The notes: generated from the letters alone by a model not told the origin. A stretch of DNA of 64,000 nucleotides from Variovorax paradoxus (GCF_022009635.1 NZ_CP091716.1:5973501-6037500), one strand, 5' to 3'. Counted from the first letter of the stretch, positions 1 through 7,816 are shown. Made by a program: numbers and translations.

Positions 1-190
1 CCTCGGCCGAGCGCGCCTCCTCGAGCAGCGACTGGGCGCGCACGGTGACGCCGTTCATGGACGTGACCTCCGGCGTCGGGCAGCAGAGCGTGACGCGCCA
101 GCCGGGCTTCTTGATCCGGTTCAGCACGCCCAGCGCGATGAGCGAATCGAGTTCGTTGAAGCCGTCGAAGGTGAGGATGGCGATATGCAT
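1..190 (-). CDS. DJ-1/PfpI family protein, N-terminal part
   Basis: The first 63 residues of a DJ-1/PfpI (ThiJ, glutamine amidotransferase-like) protein are visible; the rest lies outside the window. The start MHIAILTFDGFNELD and the following strand-helix pattern with VTLCCPTPEVTSMNG are typical of the family's flavodoxin-like N-terminus. The nucleophile-elbow cysteine, which would separate isonitrile hydratases, chaperones and regulators, is beyond the edge, so the activity cannot be named. It is divergent from a MocR-type regulator 97 bp away, which may control it. Confidence 0.8.
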   Translation of the reverse strand, partial: MHIAILTFDGFNELDSLIALGVLNRIKKPGWRVTLCCPTPEVTSMNGVTVRAQSLLEEARSAE

Positions 191-254
191 GGCGTCGTGG
201 GTCCGGTGTGATGTGCGGGAAGCGGGTTCTGCCATCGTAGGCAAGAAGATCAAT

Positions 255-270
255 ACAATCAAAAAATTGT
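255..270. promoter_or_regulatory. Inverted repeat between the divergent PfpI and MocR genes
   Basis: ACAAT, 6 nt, ATTGT, in an AT-rich patch of otherwise GC-rich DNA, 18 bp before the MocR start. It is a plausible operator for the regulator. The pairing is seen; the function is inferred. Confidence 0.35.
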
Positions 271-287
271 CATGGATACATCGCACG

Positions 288-1628
288 ATGGCCGAAGCCC
301 GCTACAAGCAACTGGTCGATGAACTCGCCGCCGAGATCCGCGCGGGCCGGCTGCAGCCCGGCACCCGGCTGCCCACGCACCGGCGGCTGGCCGAGCGCCA
401 CGGCCTCGCGTTGGTGACGGCCTCGCGCGTCTATGCCGAACTCGAAGCCATGGGCCTTGTCAGCGGCGAGGTCGGCCGCGGCACCTTCGTGCGCGAAGCG
501 GCGGTGTCTCGGGACCAGGGCATCGACCAGCAGGCCGTGGCGGCGGGCCAGGTCGACCTGAACTTCAATTACCCGTCGCTGCCCGGACAGGCCGAGCTGC
601 TGCGCGGCGCGCTGCGGCAGCTTGCCGCCGGCGGCGAACTCGACGCGATGCTGCGCTATGCACCGCACGGCGGCCGGATGCACGAGCGCGCCTGCGTCGC
701 GCGGCATCTCGCATCACGCGGGCTCGGCGCGCTCGACCCGTCGCGGGTGCTGCTGGTCGACGGCGCGCAGCACGGTCTCGCGGTGACGGCCATGGCGCTG
801 CTGCAGCCGGGCGACGTGGTGGCGGTCGATGCACTGACCTACCCCGGCTTCAAGGTGCTTGCCGAAGCGAACCGGCTGGAGATGGCGCCCACCCCGGCAT
901 CGGGCGCCGGCCCCGACCTCGATGCGCTGGAGCACCTGTGCGCGCGCCGCCGGGTCCGCGCCGTCTACACGATGCCGACGCTGCACAACCCGCTGGGCTG
1001 GGTGATGAGCGCGAGCCGGCGCCGTCGGCTGGCGGCCATTGCCCGGCGGCACGGCCTGATCGTCATCGAGGACGCGGCCTACGCCTTTCTGGCCGACGAT
1101 CCGGAAGATATGCCGCCACCGCCGCTGGCCACGCTGCTGCCGGAGTCGACCGTGTATATCTCGGGCCTGTCGAAGAACGTGGCGACCGGTTTGCGCGTGG
1201 GTTTCGTCGTCGCGCCGAAGGACTGGGTGCCGAAGATGGAGCGCGCCATCCGGGCCACGACCTGGTGCACGCCCGGCGTGACCACGGCCATCGCCTGCGC
1301 GTGGCTGGAAGACGGCACCGTGGCGCGGCTCGAATCCGAGAAACGACAAGACGCGGCGGTGCGCCAGGCCATCGTCGACGAAACGCTCGCGGGCATGCGC
1401 TTCGTGCGCCATCCGTCGTCGTACTTTGTCTGGCTGCCATTGCCGGAGGACATGCGCGCCGACCATGTTTCGGCGGCGCTGATGCGCGAAGGCATCTCGG
1501 TATCGACGGCAGAGCCCTTCGCCACGTCGAAGCATGTGCCGCATGCGCTGCGTCTGGCGCTGGGCTCCGTGGGGCTGCAGAGCCTGCGCAGTGCGCTGCT
1601 GACGGTGCGGCGCGTGGTCGGCGTGTAG
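288..1628 (+). CDS. MocR/PdxR-type regulator (GntR wHTH + aminotransferase-like domain)
   Basis: A 446-residue cytoplasmic transcription regulator. Residues about 1-75 form a GntR winged helix (RYKQLVDELAAEIRAG, then LPTHRRLAERHGL). Residues about 95-440 form a fold-type I aminotransferase-like domain. The PLP-binding lysine is Lys296 in SGLSKN, and the substrate-side motif TLHNPLG is present. MocR proteins sense PLP or PLP adducts of amino compounds and often control the divergent gene, here the PfpI gene. The open frame extends upstream to base 45, but the extension runs across the divergent promoter and lacks family similarity, so ATG at 288 was chosen. Confidence 0.88.
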   Translation: MAEARYKQLVDELAAEIRAGRLQPGTRLPTHRRLAERHGLALVTASRVYAELEAMGLVSGEVGRGTFVREAAVSRDQGIDQQAVAAGQVDLNFNYPSLPGQAELLRGALRQLAAGGELDAMLRYAPHGGRMHERACVARHLASRGLGALDPSRVLLVDGAQHGLAVTAMALLQPGDVVAVDALTYPGFKVLAEANRLEMAPTPASGAGPDLDALEHLCARRRVRAVYTMPTLHNPLGWVMSASRRRRLAAIARRHGLIVIEDAAYAFLADDPEDMPPPPLATLLPESTVYISGLSKNVATGLRVGFVVAPKDWVPKMERAIRATTWCTPGVTTAIACAWLEDGTVARLESEKRQDAAVRQAIVDETLAGMRFVRHPSSYFVWLPLPEDMRADHVSAALMREGISVSTAEPFATSKHVPHALRLALGSVGLQSLRSALLTVRRVVGV

Positions 1629-1651
1629 CCGGCGTCACTACACTGCCCCGG

Positions 1652-2398
1652 ATGAACCCCGCCCCGCCACCGCATCGCACGCGAGACCGCCTCACGGCCT
1701 TCTACCGCAGCGGCGACGCCATGCGCAGCCGCGGCGTGAGCGACGTGGTGCCGACGGCCACGCTCGACGTGCCCATGCCTCCAGCGCGCCTCATTACAGA
1801 TTGGGAACGCGAAATCTCCGAGCAGCTTGCGCTGGAACCCGGCGACGTCGAACAGTTGCCGCTGGCGCGCGCACGCACGCGCTGGCCGGACTACCGGCAA
1901 TGCGTGCAGGCGGCGGCCGACTGGACCGAAGCGCTCGGGCTGCCCGGCGTGCTCGCTTCGAGCGACATCGCGCTCATGGCCTGCCGTGGCGCGAGGTATC
2001 ACCACGACGGCGCGCAGTACGGCGGCGCGGCCTTCTGCAACCTTTTCATGAGCGAGGACAAAGGGCTGGACCTGCACTTCCCCTTTGCGGACATTCGCAT
2101 CCCGCTCGTGCGCGGCACGGCGGTGGTCTTCGATACCGGCCAGCCGCACGCCGTGATTCCGCGCGGCGGCAAGGACGGCTTCGACGCGGCCGACTTCGCG
2201 CCCGAGCGTGATTGCACGCTGGTGTTCCTGACGTGGGAACTGCCCATCGAGAACGCGCAGGTGAGCCGCGCGCTTCAGATCGGCTTCGATGTCGATCCTG
2301 CCGCTGCCTCGCGGCTCGACGAAGAGCAGGTCATGGTGAACGGCGCGCCGGCGGTGCTTTGCCCGTCTTCCGGCCGGTGGCTTCCGGTCACCGACTGA
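1652..2398 (+). CDS. Putative Fe(II)/2-oxoglutarate oxygenase-like protein
   Basis: A 248-residue soluble protein with no sure family. The centre has HHD (YHHDGAQYGG) and, about 55 residues on, QPHAVIPRGG after a hydrophobic strand. This spacing is what a jelly-roll Fe(II)/2OG oxygenase needs (HxD...H, then a basic residue for 2-oxoglutarate). The N-terminal 80 residues are Pro/Arg-rich and unassigned. It starts 23 bp after the MocR gene on the same strand, so co-transcription is likely. Substrate unknown; a non-catalytic cupin-like fold remains possible. Confidence 0.55.
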   Translation: MNPAPPPHRTRDRLTAFYRSGDAMRSRGVSDVVPTATLDVPMPPARLITDWEREISEQLALEPGDVEQLPLARARTRWPDYRQCVQAAADWTEALGLPGVLASSDIALMACRGARYHHDGAQYGGAAFCNLFMSEDKGLDLHFPFADIRIPLVRGTAVVFDTGQPHAVIPRGGKDGFDAADFAPERDCTLVFLTWELPIENAQVSRALQIGFDVDPAAASRLDEEQVMVNGAPAVLCPSSGRWLPVTD

Positions 2399-2410
2399 GC
2401 CCCAGGCCGC

Positions 2411-2872
2411 TCAGAGCATCCGCACCGTCACCTTCGACAATCCGCGCAGGTGCCTCGGCCCCAGCCGTGTGTCGTTGGCGGAGATCAGGCAGATCCTGCC
2501 CAGGTGCGCATCGAGCGGCTCGGCGTTCTTCTCGTACAGCACCAGCACCTTCTCGCCGATGGCGCTGTTGTAGAGCTCGTTCCAGCTGAAGATGGCCTGG
2601 TAGCCGTCATTCCCCAACGCCACCGCGACGCAGCGCTTGAGCTCGGAGCGCGGCCGCTCGGTGAGGCCGCAGGCGTCGAGCACGTCGACGAGCCGCGCGC
2701 CGACATAGCTGTCGACCTGCGCGACCGGACGGCCCGAGTAGCACAGCACCTGCGTCGGCCCCAGGTCGTGCCGGGGCAGGCGCTCGAGCATGCCGATGGT
2801 GAAAGCGCCGGGGCGCGGGACGAAGCCCTCGACTTCCAACAGTCCGCCGTTTTCGGGTACCTCTGGGTTCAT
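2411..2872 (-). CDS. Small molybdopterin-binding-domain protein
   Basis: A 153-residue protein resembling one sulfite-oxidase-type molybdopterin domain. VEGFVPRPGAFTIGMLERLPRHD matches the domain start in outline, followed by VLCYSGRP, whose Cys is where sulfite oxidases carry the Mo ligand, and GARLVDVLDACGL. Full enzymes have an additional dimerisation or heme domain; this is a free-standing domain without a signal peptide. It begins 8 bp after the CcdA-thioredoxin gene and probably ends an operon with that gene and msrB. Cofactor binding is an inference. Confidence 0.7.
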   Translation of the reverse strand: MNPEVPENGGLLEVEGFVPRPGAFTIGMLERLPRHDLGPTQVLCYSGRPVAQVDSYVGARLVDVLDACGLTERPRSELKRCVAVALGNDGYQAIFSWNELYNSAIGEKVLVLYEKNAEPLDAHLGRICLISANDTRLGPRHLRGLSKVTVRML

Positions 2873-2880
2873 CGTCTCGA

Positions 2881-4734
2881 TCAGCCGAAAGTGAATGCAA
2901 AGGCCTCCGCGCCGGGATCGAGGAATTCGATCTCGAAGCGCCTGTCGGCCACCGTGCCACGCTGGCGCACCAGCTGGTAGAGCCGCTGGCCGCTGACAGT
3001 GCCGTTGCCCTGTGCATCGACGTCCATGCCGTGGTCCTCGCCGGGAGGCTTGCCGTCGATGGTCACCTTGATGCGCACCGGGCGCCCGTCGGCCGACGAG
3101 CCCAGCACCAGGTGCAGGTCGCGCGCGTGAAAGCGGTATGCGATGCGGCCCTGCGCCTTGCCCAGTACCGCGCTCTGCTCGCCCACGGTCCAGTCGCCGC
3201 CCAGCGCCCACTGGTTGGTCGCGAGCTGGCCCGGCACGGCATAGGCGTGCGGCTTGCCTCGCACCAGGCCGCCGGTAGACGCGAAGTTCTCGGCGCGCTC
3301 GTAGCCAATGTAGGTTTCGGGCGACTTCACGTTGGCGCTGTCGGCGGCGGCCTGCGCGCCCTGCGCATCGACCTTGACGAATTCGCCGGGCATCGATGCC
3401 TGCCCCGCCTCGGCCAGCAGTTGCTGGATGACCTGCTCGGACTTGTCGTACTCGCCTTCGCCGAAGTGGTGGTGCCGGATGCGGCCCTGCGCGTCGATGA
3501 AGTAGTGCGCGGGCCAGTATTCGTTCTTGAACGCGCGCCAGATCGCGTAGTTGTTGTCGATAGCGACGGGGTAGTCGACCTTCAGGTCAGCCACAGCCTT
3601 GCGCACATTGCCGATGTCCTTCTCGAACGCGAACTCCGGCGCATGCACGCCGATGACCACCAGCCCCTTGTCCTGGTAGTTCTTCGCCCATGCTTCCACA
3701 TAAGGCAGCGCGCGCAGGCAGTTGATGCAGGAGTAAGTCCAGAAGTCGATCAGCACGACCTTGCCGCGCAGGCCCTCCATGGTCAGCGGCGGCGAGTTGA
3801 GCCATTGCACCGCACCGTCGAGCGAAGGGCTCGGGCCCTCGACGGGCAAGGGTGCCGCGGCGCCCTTGTTGCCGTCGGCCGCGGCCATCATCGCGTTGTT
3901 GGAAGCCATCATGGCGTTCGAGCCGGCCATCATCACCGTGGAGTCGGGGCCCGTCGTCACGATGGGGGCGTCAGCCACGCTCTCGGCGGGCTTCTTCGGC
4001 CGCACCTTGTCGATCAGCGCCTGCTCCACCGACGACGTGCTCGACAGCGACAGCTGCGCCAGCACGCCGGTGTCCAGCCCCAGGGCAATGGCCGCCACGC
4101 CGCACAGCAGCGCCACGCCGATGCCGCGGCGGATCCATTCGCCCGCGCCGAGCGACTTCTTCATGGCCTTGAACAGGCGCCCGCCTACCAGCAACGCGCC
4201 CGCCAGCGAAGTCGCCGCGCCGGCCGCATAAGCCAGCAGCAGCAGCGAGGTCTGCGCGCTCGCGCCGCCGAGTGCCGCGCCAGTCAGCACCAGCCCGAGG
4301 ATCGGACCGGCGCACGGCGCCCAGAGCAGGCCCGTGGCGACGCCCAGCAGCACCGAGGTGACGAAGGACGAACGCCCGCCCTGTGCCTCACCGCCATTGC
4401 CGCCGGCCGAGGCCGACAGCCGCTCGCCCCAGTTCACCAGCGGCCGCGTGAGCCGCTCGGCCAGTTGCGGGAAGAGCAGCGTGACGCCGAACAGCGCCAT
4501 CAGCACGATCGCGACGATGCGCCCGTACTGGTTGGCCTGCACCGCCCAGCCGCCGCCCACGGCGGCCAGCGACGCCACGCCCGCGAAGGTGAGCGCCATG
4601 CCGAGCAGCAGCGGCAGGCCGCTCTTGAGAAAAGGCTGGTCGCCGCGTGCGAACACGAAGGGCAGGACCGGAAGAATGCAGGGGCTGAGGATGGTCAGCA
4701 CCCCGCCGAGATAGGCGACGACGAACAGAAGCAT
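2881..4734 (-). CDS. CcdA-thioredoxin fusion (DipZ-type thiol-disulfide transporter)
   Basis: A 617-residue inner-membrane protein. Residues 1-235 form a CcdA/DsbD-beta-like membrane domain with the first transport Cys in LSPCILPVLP and the second in CAGPILG. A Met-rich linker follows at 264-283. A periplasmic thioredoxin domain has its redox pair C336-I-N-C339 in TYSCINCLRALPYV. The last 150 residues are the C-terminal beta-sandwich found in DipZ (QWALGGDWTVGEQSAV). Such proteins carry electrons from cytoplasmic thioredoxin to periplasmic partners. The adjacent exported MsrB (21 bp upstream) is the obvious recipient. The symbol dipZ is not assigned because orthology was not tested. Confidence 0.9.
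   Translation of the reverse strand: MLLFVVAYLGGVLTILSPCILPVLPFVFARGDQPFLKSGLPLLLGMALTFAGVASLAAVGGGWAVQANQYGRIVAIVLMALFGVTLLFPQLAERLTRPLVNWGERLSASAGGNGGEAQGGRSSFVTSVLLGVATGLLWAPCAGPILGLVLTGAALGGASAQTSLLLLAYAAGAATSLAGALLVGGRLFKAMKKSLGAGEWIRRGIGVALLCGVAAIALGLDTGVLAQLSLSSTSSVEQALIDKVRPKKPAESVADAPIVTTGPDSTVMMAGSNAMMASNNAMMAAADGNKGAAAPLPVEGPSPSLDGAVQWLNSPPLTMEGLRGKVVLIDFWTYSCINCLRALPYVEAWAKNYQDKGLVVIGVHAPEFAFEKDIGNVRKAVADLKVDYPVAIDNNYAIWRAFKNEYWPAHYFIDAQGRIRHHHFGEGEYDKSEQVIQQLLAEAGQASMPGEFVKVDAQGAQAAADSANVKSPETYIGYERAENFASTGGLVRGKPHAYAVPGQLATNQWALGGDWTVGEQSAVLGKAQGRIAYRFHARDLHLVLGSSADGRPVRIKVTIDGKPPGEDHGMDVDAQGNGTVSGQRLYQLVRQRGTVADRRFEIEFLDPGAEAFAFTFG
3886..3945 (-). repeat. Met-rich short repeats in the CcdA-thioredoxin linker
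   Basis: Three in-frame copies of an approximately 7-residue unit (VMMAGSN, AMMASNN, AMMAAAD) join the membrane and thioredoxin domains. Six methionines fall in a span of about 18 residues. This is a low-complexity linker; a metal-binding or oxidant-sensing role would be inference. Confidence 0.7.
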
Positions 4735-4755
4735 GGTGGTGCGGCGTCTGCTCGA

Positions 4756-5265
4756 TCAGGCGGCGCCCGGGTTGAACTTCATGGCCAGGCCGTTCATGCA
4801 GTAGCGCAGGCCGGTGGGCTTGGGCCCGTCGTCGAACACATGGCCCAGATGGCCGCCGCAGCGGCTGCAATGCACTTCGGTGCGCGTCATGCCGCCGGAG
4901 GTGTCGCCCTTCTGGCCGACCGCGTTGGGCAGCGGCTGCCAGAAGCTGGGCCAGCCGGTCTTGCTGTCGAACTTGGTCTTCGACGAGAACGCCTCGAGCG
5001 AGCAGCCCGCGCAGGCGAAGCGGCCTTCACGGTGCTCGTCGTTCAGCGGGCTCGAGTAAGGCCGCTCGGTGCCTTCCTGGCGCAGCACGGCGTACTGGTT
5101 GGGCGTGAGCAGCTTGCGCCACTCGGCGTCGGTGCGTGTGATCTCGAACTTGCCGGGTTCGGCGGCATGCGCCAGGCCGGCGCTCCAGCCGAAGCCGTTG
5201 AAAAGCGCCAGGCCAAGCGTCGACGAGCCGGCCTTGAGAATGAAACGGCGTCCGTGGTGGTTCAT
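4756..5265 (-). CDS. msrB: Exported methionine-R-sulfoxide reductase MsrB
   Basis: A 169-residue enzyme reducing methionine-R-sulfoxide in proteins. All hallmarks are visible: zinc cysteines C85/C88 (CAGC) and C133/C136 (CSRC), GWPSFW, GGHLGHVFDDGP, and catalytic C156 in RYCMNG (most homologues have Ser where this has Gly). The N-terminus MNHHGRRFILKAGSSTLGLALF, an Arg pair before a hydrophobic stretch and an AHA site, is a Sec or Tat signal, placing it in the periplasm. Start 5265 was chosen over an upstream frame reaching 5322 because it begins at this signal. Electrons probably come from the downstream CcdA-thioredoxin protein. Confidence 0.93.
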   Translation of the reverse strand: MNHHGRRFILKAGSSTLGLALFNGFGWSAGLAHAAEPGKFEITRTDAEWRKLLTPNQYAVLRQEGTERPYSSPLNDEHREGRFACAGCSLEAFSSKTKFDSKTGWPSFWQPLPNAVGQKGDTSGGMTRTEVHCSRCGGHLGHVFDDGPKPTGLRYCMNGLAMKFNPGAA

Positions 5266-5300
5266 GGCAGATCCTTGGGATGATGAGCTTTGAATACGCG

Positions 5301-5320
5301 GCATCGATATATATGGATGC
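5301..5320. promoter_or_regulatory. AT-rich near-perfect palindrome upstream of msrB
   Basis: The 20-mer GCATCGATATATATGGATGC has 9 of 10 arm positions complementary. It lies 36 bp upstream of the msrB start in an AT-rich patch. It may be an operator or overlap the promoter. Nothing else is recognised between msrB and the Rieske gene stop. Confidence 0.4.
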
Positions 5321-5417
5321 ATACAGCGTAGTTCGGTGCTCCCCGCGCGAAGGTTACGCCGTTTCGCCGGGAAGCCCCAAAAAGAACGGCAGCGCGATGC
5401 ATCGTCGCCTCTCGGCT

Positions 5418-6500
5418 TCAGCGTGTGCTGGCCAGGCCGAGCCCCATGCCCTTGAGCAGCCTGCGGTAACCGGCCGAGGTGCGGTCGGCCGCGAAATGCG
5501 CTTCTTCCTGCATGTCCAGCGGAAGATCCTCAGGGCGCTGGCGTTCGATGATGGCCTGGTCTTCCGCGAAGACCTGCGCATTGAACGCGTACACATCCTC
5601 CAGCGAGCCATTGCGGTCGAAGTTGCGCGCAATGGGCACGAAGAGCCGCGTCTTGCGCGCGGAGACGGGGCTGGCTGCATTCAGTATGTGCAGCCGCCCT
5701 TCTTCCGGGAAATGCACGGTGAGCTGCGCCGTGAAAGGCGGATGAACCTCGAAGGAGCGCAGCCACTGGAAGCCGGGCGGCGCCAGGTGCTGCAGCGACT
5801 TCGGGTAGTTGCTCACGGTGCTCCAGTACTCGGAGCGCAGGCCGAAGTCGGTGACTTCAGTGTTGTACGCCGGAACCACAGGGTTGTCGCGATCGGCAAA
5901 GGCCTCGTGATGCACGAACGCGAAATGCGCCACGTCGACGAAGCCTTCCACCTGGCGCCCGGCCGATCCCGCGATGTCCACCGGCGGCGGCAGGATCGGC
6001 TGGTAGGCCGGGTCGGTCCACGACGGCATCGGCGGGATGGCCGTGTCGGCGCCGGGCAGCAGGCAGGTCCAGACCAGTCCGTAGCGCTCCACGGCCGGAA
6101 ACATGCCGACCCTGAAGCGCGCGGGCGGCACGAGTTCAGGCTGCGCCGGGATCTTGCGGCATTGCCCGTCGGGGCCGAAGCGCAGGCCGTGGTAGGCGCA
6201 CACCAGTTCCTCGCCTTCGACGCAACCCATGCTCAGCGGCACGCCGCGGTGCGGACACAGGTCGCGCCCGACATGGATGCCGCCGGGCGTGCGGTACACC
6301 ACCAGCTCCAGGTCGAGCAGCGTCGCTTGCAGCGGCTGGTCTTGCACGTCCACCGCGCGCGCCACGGGGAACCAGTGCTTCGCGAGGATGGGCCAGTCCT
6401 GCGCGGCGAAGGTGCAGCCTCGCGGCAGAAAACCTTCGGGCAGGACGTTCGAATGCATGGCTTGGATGGGAATGGTCTGGCTTGCGTTCACGTTCGTCAT
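5418..6500 (-). CDS. Rieske non-heme iron oxygenase, oxygenase component
   Basis: A 360-residue protein with an N-terminal Rieske [2Fe-2S] domain (CPHRG and CAYHG, residues about 80-105) and a C-terminal catalytic domain. EGFVDVAHFAFVHHEAF supplies the Asp/His facial triad start for mononuclear iron, as in phenoxybenzoate/vanillate-type monooxygenases (RO alpha). No reductase or ferredoxin gene is adjacent, so electrons must come from elsewhere. The substrate is unknown, probably aromatic. ATG at 6500 was chosen; an in-frame start at 6530 and an internal Met are possible, and no start has a clear ribosome site. Confidence 0.85.
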   Translation of the reverse strand: MTNVNASQTIPIQAMHSNVLPEGFLPRGCTFAAQDWPILAKHWFPVARAVDVQDQPLQATLLDLELVVYRTPGGIHVGRDLCPHRGVPLSMGCVEGEELVCAYHGLRFGPDGQCRKIPAQPELVPPARFRVGMFPAVERYGLVWTCLLPGADTAIPPMPSWTDPAYQPILPPPVDIAGSAGRQVEGFVDVAHFAFVHHEAFADRDNPVVPAYNTEVTDFGLRSEYWSTVSNYPKSLQHLAPPGFQWLRSFEVHPPFTAQLTVHFPEEGRLHILNAASPVSARKTRLFVPIARNFDRNGSLEDVYAFNAQVFAEDQAIIERQRPEDLPLDMQEEAHFAADRTSAGYRRLLKGMGLGLASTR

Positions 6501-6621
6501 ATTTGAATGGATACGACGGATGACGAGCAAGATTCAATCCAGAACTGGCCCGGATGCCATTGCGCCACGCGATAGTGGCCATACGAAAACTTGTACGCCG
6601 CGCCAGGGCTGGCGTGCTGAA

Positions 6622-7233
6622 TCAGCCGCCCGCGCGCCTAAGCCAGCCGAGCGTGCCGCCGGCCACCGTCCAGCGGCCGTCCGCTGCGTCGAGCGCCAGG
6701 CGGGCCCGGCTGTCGCCGAATGGCCCGGGGTTCTGCTGCACGATCTCGATGTCTTTCTCGCCCACGCCGGAGACGATCGCCACGTGTCCGTACGGATTGA
6801 GCAGCGTCGGCTTGAACACGATGAGGTCTTCCACCCGCGGCTTCTCGGCCTGCGCGTTGCGGTACTGCAGCAGGTTGCGCTTGGCATTGAGCACGCCGTG
6901 CACGGTGTCGCGGTCGAAGTAGTCCTTCGCGTTGCCGTAGGGGTCGGGCATGCGGTGGCCGAAGCGCTCGAAGTAGTAGCGCTTGATGAACTCCACGCAC
7001 TGGTACTTGATGCCCAGGTTGTAGCCGTCGCTGGACAGCAACCGACCGTCCGAGTGGTTGACGCCGCCGTTGTAGAACACCTTCACGCCGTTGAACTCGT
7101 CGAGTACGGCGCCCACCTCGCGGCCCGGGTTCAGGTTCAGGTGGGTCGCGCCCCAGTAGCCGCCCGCCGCCAGCACGGCGGCGGTGGGCACGGAGACAAG
7201 AAGTAGGGCAAGGGTGCGGCGGCGCATCGTCAT
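6622..7233 (-). CDS. CHAP-domain amidase, membrane-anchored or secreted
   Basis: A 203-residue protein with an N-terminal hydrophobic segment (TLALLLVSVPTAAVLAAGGY) and a CHAP amidase/peptidase domain. The nucleophile Cys is in YQCVEFIKRYYFERFG, the His in PYGHVAIVSG, and a third polar residue in QQNPGPF. CHAP enzymes cleave peptidoglycan cross-links or small amide conjugates such as glutathionylspermidine. The single compact domain near YQCVEF resembles the glutathionylspermidine-amidase type, but the N-terminal export signal favours an envelope substrate. It is monocistronic. ATG 7233 or 7227 could start it. Confidence 0.75.
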   Translation of the reverse strand: MTMRRRTLALLLVSVPTAAVLAAGGYWGATHLNLNPGREVGAVLDEFNGVKVFYNGGVNHSDGRLLSSDGYNLGIKYQCVEFIKRYYFERFGHRMPDPYGNAKDYFDRDTVHGVLNAKRNLLQYRNAQAEKPRVEDLIVFKPTLLNPYGHVAIVSGVGEKDIEIVQQNPGPFGDSRARLALDAADGRWTVAGGTLGWLRRAGG

Positions 7234-7287
7234 TTCAGGCAAGCCGGCATGTTACGGGCACCGCCGCCGCGGCACCCCTGCCGAAGG

Positions 7288-7665
7288 TCACTGCTTCTTT
7301 TCAGGGGCGGTGGATGCCGCCGCGGTGGGCGCCGGCGCGATCAGCACCATCGCCCCGTCCTGCCCGCGCCGTATGCGCAGCCGCGTGCCGTCCAGCAAGC
7401 GCTCCAGCGCCGCGTCGGGCGCGATCCGGCCCTTGACGCCGCGCGTCGACAGGCCCTTGACGTCCTCTATCTTGTAGATCAGCTGCACGCCCGACTGCGC
7501 GATGTAGATGTCCAGCGCGGGCCGCAGTTCGCCGCCGCCGACGTCGAAATCCCGGGCATTGGCCCATGCGAGGCCCCCGATCAGTGCGCACCCCAGGCCG
7601 ACGGCGATGCGCCGCCGGGCCTGTCCGGCGCGAAGGATGGGGTTTTGCCTCCCGATTCGATTCAT
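7288..7665 (-). CDS. Orphan STN-domain protein (signalling-domain mimic)
   Basis: A 125-residue exported protein: a basic N-terminus and signal segment (AVGLGCALIGGLAWANA), one secretin/TonB short N-terminal (STN) domain at residues 39-113, then a short tail. STN domains normally sit at the front of TonB-dependent transducers and touch the periplasmic part of FecR. By hand alignment, 48 of 74 residues match the STN domain of the receptor encoded at 9571-12105, and both proteins start MNRI. There is no plug or barrel. Its promoter carries the same ECF signature as fecI and the receptor. It may compete with the receptor for FecR or be a duplication remnant kept under selection. Confidence 0.85.
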   Translation of the reverse strand: MNRIGRQNPILRAGQARRRIAVGLGCALIGGLAWANARDFDVGGGELRPALDIYIAQSGVQLIYKIEDVKGLSTRGVKGRIAPDAALERLLDGTRLRIRRGQDGAMVLIAPAPTAAASTAPEKKQ

Positions 7666-7705
7666 GTCTTTGTATTTCCAGCGAGCTGTTTTTTCTCGTA
7701 CCCCC

Positions 7706-7737
7706 ATGAGACGAGCGCGCGCGCGCTTTCCGGTAAC
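7706..7737 (-). promoter_or_regulatory. ECF promoter of the orphan STN gene
   Basis: On the minus strand, TTACCGGAA (7736-7728), 14 nt after GGAA, then CGTCTCAT (7713-7706). It matches the promoters of fecI and the receptor exactly in the key words and spacing. The start codon is about 40 nt downstream. Confidence 0.75.
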
Positions 7738-7783
7738 GGCGTGCCCCATTTCAGTGCTCCTAGAATTCGCGCCGCATCGCGCG

Positions 7784-7816
7784 TTACCGGAAATCTTCTG
7801 GCCGTTCGTCTCAGTG
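7784..7816 (+). promoter_or_regulatory. ECF promoter of the fecI-like operon
   Basis: TTACCGGAA at 7784-7792, 14 nt, CGTCTC at 7807-7812, followed by AGTG. It is back to back with the orphan STN promoter. The same -35/-10 pair before the sigma gene itself implies autoregulation, unlike E. coli fecIR. Confidence 0.75.

Noticed and set aside
45..287. N-terminal extension of the MocR gene up to base 45
   Set aside because: It runs through the divergent promoter and the start of the PfpI gene on the other strand and has no family match; GntR helices begin right after ATG 288.
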